In this document: positions 47,995 to 58,955 of the stretch, piece by piece
How the letters are laid out: every line of letters begins with the position of its first letter
Position numbering within the stretch: the stretch's first letter is position 1
From: Parelaphostrongylus tenuis
Lineage: Eukaryota; Nematoda; Chromadorea; Rhabditida; Metastrongylidae
Assembly (NCBI GenBank): GCA_019055375.1
Contig: JAHQIW010006942.1
Location: 16,700 to 80,699, forward strand
Reading direction: 5' to 3'
DNA length: 64,000 nucleotides
Made by a program: the position numbers and the translations under genes
Notes under the pieces: model-generated
The model's database searches: none
What the model was told of the DNA's origin: nothing
What the model saw: only the letters and a program-made list of their open reading frames with translations

Positions 47995-48162
47995 CTCCGG
48001 TATTCAATAACGATCGCTCTAAAGAACGCCACAGCCAAACTATCCTCGAGATTGCAGGGAGATACGCTCAACCAGTATTTCCACGACGTTCAAGAAGAAG
48101 ACGAAAAACGATTGAATGCAAGAAGTATTGGGATCAGCGCAATGAGAAAAATAACGCTGTGA
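47995..48162 (+). CDS. Candidate exon, function unknown
   Basis: Following the C-rich tract the frame reads TIALKNATAKLSSRLQGDTL then YFHDVQEEDEKRLNARSIG before its stop. The mixed charged composition and codon use look protein-like, but there is no recognised family and the strength of flanking splice sites is unclear. An overlapping frame in another register is probably a shadow. Confidence 0.25.
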   Translation, partial: LRYSITIALKNATAKLSSRLQGDTLNQYFHDVQEEDEKRLNARSIGISAMRKITL

Positions 48163-48925
48163 AAATGGATAAGAAAGTACCAAAAATATGGTTAATATAT
48201 ACATAAAAACGAGTAATGCAGTTCTAGTGGCACCGTTCAATGGTCGAGCTGTCCAACCCACCCATGCCTTCCAACGGTCGAGGACTCACTAGTTTTCTTA
48301 TACCTCCTGTTGCAAGAGGCTGTCTGGAACAATTTCACTTTTTCTTTCACTTTACGCAAAAACGTTCTGGTAGAGATAACTCAGGATCCCAGAATAGCGT
48401 TGAACGGAATTCGTGAGGAAGGCGAAATAATTTGAAAGATTGTTACAGCTGAAGAGCAGCAAGAGAGTTCGTAAGCTTTTTTCTGTATATTTATACCTTA
48501 TTTTTGATATGAATGACCAGTACAGTAATCAGATGTTTGTGATGAATTTGGGAAATAAGTTTGACGCCTTTTCACTATTAGTGTGAAAGGCTTTGATTGA
48601 TTGTGTGAGAAACAGCTGATAGAAGGGTAGAACGTCTTTGAAATCTTGGCTAAGGCTATGTCTATATCAAACTGATATCTCACCTTGTTGTTGATTTTCT
48701 AGGGAGTTGGTGACTAAAGCCTACAGGAATGAACTGGCGATCTCTGAGCAATGTTACACATTATGCTGAACGTCACTAACTTATAAGAAATGTATCTTTT
48801 TCATAAACTCATAAACTAATCACTTTGACAACGTATTCTTTCTGTAGACTTTATTCACTCAGTTTTTGAATTCCATCATGATCTAATGTCTAGATATCTC
48901 AAACGATAATCTTGTTCAGGCGGTG

Positions 48926-49200
48926 TGAGGTTGGTCCTGATTGGAGCAAAAGTAATTCCGCTTCAAATAATACTAAAACTACAATTACTTTTGCAAATTG
49001 CTTTAAATAGAGAGAATGTAGAATAGTAGACGCTGAGTTCTTTTGCAACATCTCGTGCGGTCTTACGAGGATTAGCTTTGGTGGTTTATTCTGCCACGAC
49101 TTGCGATGAACTCCGAAGGCTGACCGCTACTTTCCCCAACTTCAACCCTCTAAGGAACGGCGTGTACCAGCTGAGGCACACGATTGTTTGAAGATCTTTC
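48926..49200 (-). mobile_element. Mariner relic with palindromic terminal-repeat-like sequence
   Basis: At 48946-48994 the inverted pair GCAAAAGTAATTCCG / CAATTACTTTTGC resembles the ends of cecropia-type mariners (GGTTGGTGCAAAAGTAATTG type); GAGGTTGGTCC precedes it. To its right the minus strand encodes GQPSEF and, in another frame, KANPRKTARDVAKELSVYYS, the second helix-turn-helix of mariner transposases. Frameshifts and stops abound. Confidence 0.7.
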
Positions 49201-50610
49201 TTGCTGCATAAAAGCTTTCTTGTAAACATATGTTAGTCATTGGAAAACTCAAATCTCTGGATTTCAACGATTTGTTTAATTTCTATAAAATTGCTTTACT
49301 ACGCTGCAGCAGCGAGAATAAAAATAGATTTCACACTCAATTTCCTTCATTTGCTCGGCTGAGGCTCGATAAATCTCCTTACTAGAGTTATATTGGTTAT
49401 TAGATAGCTCAAATGTCAATACTTTCGATAATGTAAATGGTCTTCTGAAAGGTTATTACAGAACGCTGTAAGAGCGAAAAGAAGATCACATTTCACGCCT
49501 AAAATGCTACCCCACCGCTTGGACATTATAGGTGGTTTGTTGGTAATTATAGGTGAAATTTATAAGCCAGAGATATCTTACCGTTACATAAAGAGGGGAA
49601 TATCACGAATGTACCTTTTACAAAGGTCTTTTGATATAATGGAACATCACGAATGAACTTTTCTACAAAGGTTTTCTCATATAAGAAGTGATCACATCTC
49701 TTGAAATCCAGTCTCTTTCGACGGTAATACTACGTCCTTGTGAATAAATAAACAAATTTCCAACCCCTATTGTGCATTGTATCGCCTGGATTGCGAGAAC
49801 GTGGCTTGGAAGTACATTTTCTACAATTGAGCATTTCTATTGAAGTCTATGTGGAGGTTTTTTCATCGAATAAGGTATAGGAACAGCGCGCATTCATTAT
49901 TGCCTATGATACGGTACTTTCCGTATCAGCACCCTTAATCAAAAAAAGTACTTTTCGCTCTTTTCAGGACATTCTAATTACTATTCGATAGCCTGAACGT
50001 CGAAAGTAACAGTTGAAAGAATACGTTATTTTACAATTAAGCATCAATCGATCAATGCAATTTCTCAAAAATTCAGCAGTTACTCAATAGCACAAATCTC
50101 GGAAATGTGCTTGATCCCTGCGCTGGTACAGCTCTTATTGCCTGTAACACTGAGGATTACATTTCACATGCGGCGCCTATGCTTTCTACGGGTATGTGCA
50201 TGTTTATCGTAACATTGGTATCAGGTCATAGCCACTCACTAACCAGTTGATAGCTTAGATCTCGAGATTCAACAGCGTGTTTGTCATTTGCAAAAAAAAG
50301 GTCTCCTTGCGAGCTGCAGCAAACAAGAATGAAACTGTGTTGTACATCTGAGTATTTTTTGGTGGACACGGCCTTTCTCTCTGGTTTGACACCATTCAAT
50401 AGCGCAACTCTTAAAAATTTTAGGACATTTCTAGTTCTTAAAATATTTCTTAGTCCGTCGATACAGCCAAAGAAATATTGAGTTTTACACTCGGAGCGCA
50501 CCGCATGCCACATGTAAATTGCGCTGCGCGATCGACGCGGCGTCCAATGTGAAACTCAATAATTTTTAGTTGTAACAACGCATTAAAGCGTCCTTCTCAA
50601 AAACTAACTC
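49200..50610. repeat. Array of decayed family B units
   Basis: Motifs recur in order: GTCATTGGAAAACTCAAATC (49233), GCTGCAGCAGCGAGAATAAA (49303), TTAGATAGCTCAAATGTCAA (49408), CGCTGTAAGAGCGAAAAGAA (49466), CTATTCGATAGCCTGAACGT (49981) and GATAGCTTAGATCTCGAGAT (50250). A terminal-looking TTTTACACTCGGAGCGC (50480) is followed by an inverted GTGAAACTCA (50549), so a foldback centre may lie near 50.5 kb. The spacing is irregular. Confidence 0.5.
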
Positions 50611-50847
50611 ATTATTGAGACCGTTGAAATATGTGCAATCGAAAGGTTCTTGAAAGTCTGAATTGAAACTTTCTGTTCAGACAAAGATGCTTCAGTGTGA
50701 AAGACAATTTGGCACTAATATGTTAAGGGGCGCCAAATTTTCGCCAATCTCGTTCGCTGCACAGGGACTTTTCATAGGAGTGTTTGCAGTCATTCGAGGG
50801 CTTGTATCTCTGCGTACAACGCTATGTCAACGATTTCTAAAACAATT

Positions 50848-51080
50848 CAAAAGTTCGACTTTCTTATAAAACCTCGGCATAATCAATTGATATATGAAAA
50901 TGGAGAAAACTTATCTTGATTAGCTGACGCGAGGTTGGTAAAGCAGTTGTAGAACTTCGGCTGACGTTTCGGCGACCCCGCTTCTTCAGAGCCTGGACGT
51001 ATATAGTATTTCTACAACTGCTTTACCAACCTCGCGTCAGCTAATCAAGATAAGTTTTCTCCATTTTCATATATCGATTT
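50848..51080 (-). mobile_element. Perfect palindrome with hammerhead-like loop (family C)
   Basis: The left arm (50889-50954) and right arm (51010-51075) are perfect inverted repeats of 66 bp with a 55-bp spacer. The spacer's minus strand contains CTGAAGA (50983-50989), which fits the hammerhead core CUGANGA, then a short stem II (GCG/CGC, with one extra A before it), GAAAC, and GGCT/AGCC that can pair as stem I. The outer left flank AAAAGTTCGACTTTC...CCTCGGCATAAT also occurs at 24.77 kb and, inverted, at 58.92 kb. No protein is encoded. The motif resembles what is reported for hammerheads in Penelope-like retroelements, but I cannot confirm the family. Confidence 0.6.
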
Positions 51081-54000
51081 CTAAACATCATTTCATAACG
51101 CTGTGGCGTCCAGAAAAAATTTTGTTCTTCACTCGCCTTTCGTATTCATTTTTGCTACGAGTATAAATCGCTAAAAGCACAATATCAGCGTGTACACAAT
51201 TGTTCTTTGTAAGAAATCATACGTTTTTATCTAAATTTCCTTTTCGTGCGGTGAAAAAAATCTTAACAAAGTAACAATGATTGCCGCCGTTTTAGCGCAT
51301 AATGAGGTAGATCACTGTGGAGTTGCGCGGTAGATTAGGCGATTATTACTAATAAAACGTCGCTATGGCTTCACTTCACATTTTACCCAGCTATGAACCT
51401 TTTGGGCGACTTTGCTACCGATTCCAGATGCTACACCGCTATAAAGAGTGTTTTGGAAAATGGGTAAGACGGAGATTCAGCCAGAATCCGAGCTTTCGAA
51501 GGTTGTTAACACTGCTATAAAAAAGTTCCTAGCCAGCAAATGAGATCGGTTCACAAAATTTGGCAATATATGTACCGAAGAACTTACTTCACTTCTGCAG
51601 CATAATATAAAAACCATTTGAAAAATAAAACACACCCTTCAGATTTTCGATATTCAAGGTGTCGGTTGAATACTAAACCTCAAAAAGGAATTAAAAATAC
51701 GTTTTTTCAAAATATGGGCGCGAATAGCGGAAAAGTAGCAGTAATACTTCTCTGGCAATACATATTTGTGACCAATAGCAGAATGCCGACGTTCTGAGCC
51801 TTTTATTCAAACACGGTTGTCCCTTACCGATTAGAATTTCTCCACTATCCATAAGCACTCAACGTATTCTCGCGTTCGTCAACTCTGAATAATTGGAAAT
51901 AGATTAATGATTAATATAACTTAGTTATAGTGCGAGTTTTCGAGGAACACGTATCGAATATAGCATGCATAAAAAGTGCGATATATTACTAGTTATTCTC
52001 TAATTTTTATTTGCCATGATGACTCTTGAGTCTTGTATAAAACTACGAAAGAGCAAGACTAAAGATTTTCCTTGTGATCCCTTTTCTACAATGCAACACA
52101 ATTGATTAAATGTTAAGTTCAGTACGACTGCGTAGTGAACGAACGTTCTTTTCTGCAGAAGGCACGTATAACTAAACCAAGAGCATATGAGCGAGTAGAG
52201 AAAATCTTATTCTATCAAGTATTCAAGAAATCCGAAAATTTTGCCAAATGAAGAAGAAACCTCAATCAAACAACGAAAATCGCCCAATTCGCTCTGCGCT
52301 CATCGATTTCTATAGCCGCCCGTTAGGGGTTAAGGGTCTCGTCTCCTTTATGAAACTTCTTTAACCATCACTGTCCTGTACCTTCATTAGCATTCCTGAG
52401 CCAAATGCATTGTTGACATTGCGAGTTGTCTCTTGCCGTTTGAGATTCATTTTGAACTCGAATAAGGAAATCGCTCAATTTTGCTTCCTGTCTAACATCC
52501 CTTTCTATGTTCAAAATAAGTATAAAATAAACAGCAAACAATACGTCATTAGCAACAAAACATATAGCAAGCATTTTGCATGGAAACTATGTATAAAATA
52601 ACCACTATACGGCGACATCGCCTTCTTCAGAGCTTGGCTGTACTCTGTTCAAATATATCCTACTGGTAAACGAAAGCCGTGTGTTAACCACGGACAGATT
52701 TAGTCAAGGATACGGATACGGTAACGTTAATTCGCTGAATGCTTGCCTAGGAATGAAAGGTGAGGCTGGCATCTACGTTAATCAATTAAAATGTCAATAT
52801 AGTTAATATAAGCGACATTTCCTGATCTGTAGGTAAATAAAAAAGGATCCTGACTTAAAGTTATGAGGATGTGGTGTATTACACACGTCGTCTCCGTTTC
52901 AATCGCTTCAGATCATTTGGACTTTACGAAGAAAAGCGTGCTACCATCCAAAGGTTGACGAATAATAATGGTGAACACGTCGAGACGCTATATTAGAGTC
53001 ATACCGAAAATCCAGAAAGTATACAACATTTGACGATGTTCAAAGAGAGCTTGCTTGACTTACTTTATCACAACAAGTACATTCTTCTTGAAATTTACAT
53101 TCATAGCATTTTCTTCTCCAAGCAGTTCTAGTGTGATGTTACACAAGAGTCGACTATAACGCTCAAATAGCCATTTTGCCGAAGGAAGGTAGAAAACTTA
53201 TTGAGACTTCCCTCAGCGGTCCATAGTTTCGAACAGAAATCGCGGATTGGTTATAGTATGGACTTTCAATTGCTTCAGATCAAATTTTTTGAGGACATCT
53301 GTCACTACTTTCGGAAAAAGTTCTCCCCTCATCTTTTAGATAAATAGAAGGTTTGTTGACAGCTAGAAATGCTAGTGCATAAGCCTAATTGCTACGTAAT
53401 AATCTTTTAGAGATGAAAATGAACGGCATTCGACACATTCGCGAAAGCAGACAATTTCGTGTGGGTGGTTAAATTCAAATTGTGTCATTGACGCAGAATC
53501 GAAATGCGCAATGAAATCACTACTTGTTCAATAACCAATATTCGTTAAATACGCTTTCAACTGAATTCCTGAGGTTGTCGTTCTACTGCTGGTTCACAAA
53601 GTGAGAAAGGGAGATTATAAAGTCTCAAGAGATTGAAAATCATTTTTCAAGGTTCAAATTCATGGACTAAGTGTTTCACAATCTCTAATACGATGCATGA
53701 CGCCAATATATTGATCAAAAATACGATTAAATCAGTACTTAATGAAACTCAAGAATGGTCGGATGGTTCTACGAAAATCGAGAAAATTTTCGCTTCACAC
53801 AAATAATCGATGCGCCAACGAGCAGATGATAACATTTTCATTTTTTTTTCGCAAAAATTATGCATATGCTCAATGTATAGCATTGTCATGAACATTATAA
53901 GGTCGAGGTTTTTTATTTGTTCAGTTCGAGCAAATTTTGACAGACAAACTTCTCCTTCTCTGTCAATTTACAGCTTTACCTAGAGAATTTTTGAAAACTG

Positions 54001-54580
54001 CCTGCAACTCTATGAATCGATTATCCTGATACTTTTGCAAATTTTTGACAATATGCTCCCCATTCTAGGACTTTTCTGCTGTTTTTTCATTTGGATTATA
54101 TAGATGAGATAAATCTTTCTCAGAATGGTTCTCGCGAAGGCGAAATCTTTGTGCTTACAGAGTGGCTCATCCCATCACTAAAGTCACTAATATTAAGAGA
54201 AGCTCAACGTTGCCATTAGGAAACGTAGTTCAGAGCAAAAAGGTGTCAGAAATTGTCGCCGTGTTGAAAGGAATTCTGTCATAATGTGGCAAACCGCTTA
54301 AGGATGATGACTGTCTATGGCGACGACCAGGATCGATCTGTCACCGCTTTATTAGAATTTCGAAAAAAAAACTTTTGAAGTGGTAGCGTATCAATCAAAT
54401 CTGGGTTATTCTGTACTCGTAGGGCATCCCATTAGAGATTGGTTAGTTATAAACCTAAGTTAGTGAATGATATAATGGTAATATACAGTAAAATTTCTGT
54501 ATTATTTCAAGTAAGGCTGCTAAAGTGCAAGTAAAAATAAAATGTACCATTGTCTTCGAACATTTAGCGCAGTAAATACT
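51081..54580. other. Non-coding stretch with one family C motif
   Basis: At 52602-52640 the minus strand reads GCTCTGAAGAAGGCGATGTC and GCC, keeping the 5' core of the family C motif but with GTATAG in place of GAAAC. The remainder shows no frame above 68 codons and no other shared repeat. Confidence 0.4.
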
Positions 54581-54856
54581 CTAGATCAATGGTTGACATG
54601 ATCGCGGCTTATCGAGACGTCCCATTCCTTCGTAATGATAACTATTGCTGGACTTGTCAGGGAGAACAAAAAAAAAAAACTTGGCAAAGCGAGGAACCGT
54701 AGCATTTGCTGTATCACCTGTATCACCTGTACCACACGTCGTCCCGTTGATCGTCGAGTGACCCGAGCGCGCACCAGTAACACTTCGGTTTTTCTCTATC
54801 GCGTGCAGAAGTAGCCCAGTGCGTCCTCCTCGCTCTAAAGATTCATTGAGCATCAT
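54581..54856 (-). CDS. Candidate coding exon, function unknown
   Basis: The frame reads LNESLERGGRTGLLLHAIEK, NRSVTGARSGHSTING, then a short GTGDTGDT repeat and ANATVPRFAK before entering a poly-T/A-rich tract. It is markedly more G+C-rich than the flanks. A 9-bp direct repeat (ATCACCTGT, 54714-54731) underlies the GTGDTGD stretch. No family recognised. Confidence 0.28.
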   Translation of the reverse strand: MMLNESLERGGRTGLLLHAIEKNRSVTGARSGHSTINGTTCGTGDTGDTANATVPRFAKFFFFVLPDKSSNSYHYEGMGRLDKPRSCQPLI

Positions 54857-55336
54857 ATTTTTTCTAGGCTTTTAGATTAGAAACACGCATTAGATATGCA
54901 TTCATTCAATCATATTTATAAAAGAAGTTCAATACATAGAATGTCCTAAGGCAAGTTGTCAACACACTATTTTTTTCTTCTTTTGTGAGTCCATTAACTA
55001 ATCGTCTTATTGTATTGTGCGCACTTTAGAAAAGAGACGTGTTGGAAACCTAAATGAGGAGGTAGTGATGAAGGCCATCTATGACGAAACTGACGACGAT
55101 CAAAGACAATGTAAAATTCACGTAAGGGTAAAGCGATCATCACGAGAAAAGTAAAAAGAAAAGAAAATGGTATAGGTAATAGAAAAAGCAGTGTATGAAA
55201 AATAAAAAAAAAATCACATTACAGCAATTGAAGAAATCATTACTGAGAGAAATGTGTAAAATTCACGAAAGAGTATAACATCGCAAGCAACCCATGAAAG
55301 CTCACCATCCTTTTCTCACCACTCTATAATCTTTAG

Positions 55337-55640
55337 AGCGCATGTAGCGCAGTGGTTAGAGGTGCTCTGCGTCGCACACGAGGTCAATGGTTCGATCTCG
55401 CGCTCATGGCTCACCAGGCCATCCATCCCTCCGTGGTCGGTAAATTGGTAACAGGCAGGTCTCAGACTTGTCTGGGAGGATAGGCAGCACTGACTCTGTT
55501 CAGCGGAGGCCACCTCGAGCCATTGTAAAGGTCAGATATGCATTCAATCACCTCAAACGAAGTCAAAAATTGAAGTCGAATGCATGGCGCATTCCTCATG
55601 GATTGATCAACGCCAAGAGCTTTGTCCATTTTTTATCTTA
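55337..55640 (+). mobile_element. tRNA-derived SINE, best preserved head (copy S5)
   Basis: A box TAGCGCAGTGG (55345-55355) and B box GGTTCGATCTC (55389-55399) are near consensus with 33 bp between them, so this copy has the most intact internal pol III promoter. The body runs through CATCCATCCCTCCGTGGTCG and GTCAGATATGCATTCAATCA to the tail GGATTGATCAACGCCAAGAG. The parent tRNA is not obvious from the head. Confidence 0.9.
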
Positions 55641-56400
55641 TAATCTTCAATAGTCAGTGCGCATCTTCTGTTAAGTCGTAGACGGTATGAGTTTAGTGTA
55701 TTGCTAACGAGGACGGCAAGGATGCAAATGGTGCTAAGAGCGAAAGGAACCGGAAACGCACCACTCCAAAATTGAATTGCGTCCTTCAAGGCGAGATAGA
55801 TAGCATCAACGCTCAGCCGATGGCAAACGATTTATAGTTTGACTTGACAATAGATCGAAGGCCCAACGTGACCATATAAAATGACGCTAATTCTGAGTGT
55901 AGGATAAGGTTGAACACGGAAAACCATATATTACTGTTCATGACCGTGTTTGAGGGTGGAGTTTACGCACAGCCAGGGTCCCACGGAAGTCACTTACGTT
56001 ACCTTCTGTGAAACCTCATTCGCAAAATTCCGACAAGGTAGCTTTGTTTAAACAATTTTCGGTTCCCGGAAATAAAATAATTCCAAAGTATTTATATACC
56101 AATAGATAGCGACCTAGTCACTTTGTTGATGGCGGCGTAGTTTGGCAGAGTGCTTCTTCGATAGGAAGATCTATCCAAATAGTTATCATCAAAGGAAATG
56201 AAGTGTAAGAATTCATTAAGTTTCCAAAATTAAGTTATGTAAATGGCTGAAGTAGACTCATTACCCACATTCCATTGACTTTTTTTTCAAGCCAACGTTT
56301 TCGAAATGGTTGACACTGTGGTTTTTCTGCGATTGGTTTTATTCTAAAAACTTTTAATAAGCTAATATGAAAAACACAACATTAACCTACTAAAACCAAA
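55641..56400. other. Non-coding stretch, nothing recognised
   Basis: Short frames only. Confidence 0.4.
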
Positions 56401-57000
56401 GAAAATCTACAATTTGGTAAAGTGACCAAAAAACTTTTCCAAAAAAGTCTTAATTTTAATATAAAAAGTAGCTTCGCCACTGGTTCAACTACTGGAACAA
56501 TATATTTCGCAATTATTATTTGAGCCACCATGTCATGTGGTCTGGTAATGAACTCTTGTACAACCCGATACACGTGTTTCGGCCTTACAGTCTCGTCAGT
56601 CGAGCAGATCCCGCCGTCTTTCAGCCCTCTTTTAGCCAATCCTTCCGGGAGCCCTTATTCTTCCGATGAAGAGGTAGCGACGACGAGCGATTTACACTGC
56701 AAGTCAATTGAAATTATCACCGAACACCCAGTGTTGTACACTCGATTGCTCTTGGCTGATATTATAGAGAGAGTAGGGGCGCCCGAGAGGATTGGCTAAA
56801 GAGACTAAAAGACGTCGAGTTCTGCCCAACTGACGAGACTGTAAGATCGAAACACGTGTATCGGGCTGTATAAGAGCCCATTACTAGACCACATGATATA
56901 TTGGCTCAAATAATTATTACGAGATGTATTAAAATTTGAGCGTAGTCTTAATAAAATACTCGAAATAAAGGTATAATATTCATAAATACTAGATTAATTG
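56400..57000. mobile_element. Inverted-repeat element with CACGTG palindromes, copy 2
   Basis: Left arm features (TATTTGAGCC 56517; GTGGTCTGGTAATG 56537; CCGATACACGTGTTTCG 56565; CAGTCTCGTCAGTC 56588; TAGCCAATCCTT 56633) reappear inverted on the right (AGGATTGGCTAA 56787; GACGAGACTGTAAG 56832; CGAAACACGTGTATCGG 56849; CATTACTAGACCAC 56880; GGCTCAAATAATTATTACGA 56904). The loop shares ACACTCGATTGCTC with the copy at 4.5 kb. No transposase is visible. Confidence 0.7.
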
Positions 57001-57856
57001 TTGATTCTTATCCGATGTACGAAACGAATCTTCTCATACTTTTTTGATAGTCTAAACTTCTCAGACTGTCGTTCTTATGACGAACGAGTATGAAAAGAAA
57101 AAACAGAAAATCATGTATATAAGAAAAAGCGAAAATAACAACACCAAAGGCAATGTTTGTTGTTTGATAATCAGGTGTCTTATCGCATTATGCTTAGTCG
57201 TGCCCTTAAAGTCGAATTACTAGGCGAAGGACGTCTACTTTTTCTATTTATGACGAAGTGACCTAAAGCCATTATGCAACTTTATTTGTCCTTGACTGAT
57301 ATTTTGGAAGATTATGCTTTCTTCCAAACTCAAAACCTCTTAATAGCTTTCGGACAGATATTCAATAATCTAATTCCTTCCTTGACCTTGCAATTGCGCT
57401 GCATCATATTCTACTTTTGAATAATTTGTTATTTCGCTCATAAAATTGAGATTTATAATTCAATTTAGTCAACTAAAACGATCCTATGTAAGGAATCATC
57501 CTAATATCCATTTCATAGCTCTATTCAGTGAACGAATTCTTAGCAGGTCTTCAAATTAGTACTACCGTTTTCAGGATAGAGATACTATTTCTAATAATTA
57601 GTGATGGTGCCCTGAATAAAAATAACCATGATTATCACTGATTTTATTATCCGTGCCAATCAATTCATTGGATCATTTTGATTAGATGTGTTAGCGTAGT
57701 GATACTAACTAATTACTCAACAGGAAACGAACCTGTATTCACTAAAATTTTCGTAAAGTGACGGAAATATCTACGCTAAACTGTGAAATATGAAATGAAA
57801 AAAATTCAAAATGCTTATTTTGAAGAAAAATTGTATTGTTAGTGTAGCCACTCCCT

Positions 57857-57970
57857 ATGGCTGTGCTACTTCGTCCAAACGAAATGGTCACTCTATCTGA
57901 TCGCTTTCGATCAGATCGTGCTAATTCGGATGACTTGAACCGCTGTGAAAATGTCAAAATAGCGAAATAA
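57857..57970 (+). CDS. Small coding-like frame of 37 codons
   Basis: The frame reads MAVLLRPNEMVTLSDRFRSD then NSDDLNRCENVKIAK and stops. Codon choice is protein-like and differs from the flanks. An in-frame TAG lies just upstream, so it would be a first exon, a small ORF, or an exon after that TAG acting as an acceptor. A perfect 8-bp hairpin (TCTGATCG/CGATCAGA, 57896-57915) lies inside. No family. Confidence 0.25.
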   Translation: MAVLLRPNEMVTLSDRFRSDRANSDDLNRCENVKIAK

Positions 57971-58780
57971 AAAAAGCAGGAATGATTTGAACGACAACCA
58001 TAAATCAAAGAAAAAATAAGAAGAAACACTGGAGCAGACTAGCATGGAGAAAATTGGAAAAAAAACACGACACTGTTAGTGCAATTATAGTGACGATAAA
58101 GAAGCATCAAAAAGAGTTCCCTTTTTGTATCTTTTTTACCTAAGAAATTCCATTGTAACTCTGTAAAAAAACTGACTCAGTCTCACGACGATGGATATTA
58201 TCATAGACCAGTCTTTCAAAAGCAAAACACTTTTCAAATTTGTAAATTTCACAAGGTTTCAGGTCCTAGATTATTAATGAAAACAACTGCTTCTGAAAAA
58301 GCCTATCGATTAGACTGTTAGTGTGATTTAGATGCTATGAATTCTCTAAACGGAATGATGGACAAAGTAGAAATTCAAGGCAACAGGAAGGAAACAAACA
58401 TTACCTTCAGAGTAGGCCAAAAAGCGGAGCGTGTAGAGCAGTGAGAGAGATATCGTTCAATACTGTACAGGCTCATTATCCTTAGACTCCCGTTTGACTA
58501 GGCTTTTGGGCAAACAAAGAAATTTACAGAATTAGTTAAGAGTCGGACCTGTTCATTCAATCGACAGGTGGTGACGCATAACTAATAATTCAGCGAGAAA
58601 ACAACACCATCAGTAATTGATAACATTCATTGAAAGCAGCAAGATTTCTAAAGCAGTAGATGATTCCACAAGTTCGAAAAACATCCGTGAATGCTGGATG
58701 GGCGGGAAACGAATTGAGCGTGAGTAATCCTGGAATACGCAGGACGTCATATAGTAGAGGATGAACAAATTACTATATAA
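57971..58780. other. Non-coding stretch, nothing recognised
   Basis: Short motif-free frames only. Confidence 0.4.
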
Positions 58781-58784
58781 TTGT

Positions 58785-58955
58785 TACATGAAAATCGAGA
58801 AAACTTATCTTGATTAGCTGAGGCGAGGTTGGTAAATTAGTCGTAGAAAGGCTTTTCGGCAACCCGCCTTTTTCAGAGCCGGGCATATGTAGTATTAGTA
58901 TTAGTTAACAAGTAACTATGCCGAGGCTTATAGAAAGTCGAACTTTTGAAAAATA
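58785..58955 (-). repeat. Family C element, one arm plus decayed hammerhead-like motif
   Basis: GAGAAAACTTATCTTGATTA and GAGGTTGGTAAA (58797-58836) match one arm of the palindrome at 50.9 kb. The minus strand then reads GGCTCTGAAAAAGGCGGGTT and GCCGAAAAG. The block ATGCCGAGGCTTATAGAAAG with TCGAACTTTTG (58918-58949) is the inverted form of the flank at 50.85 kb. The second palindrome arm is missing. Confidence 0.55.
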
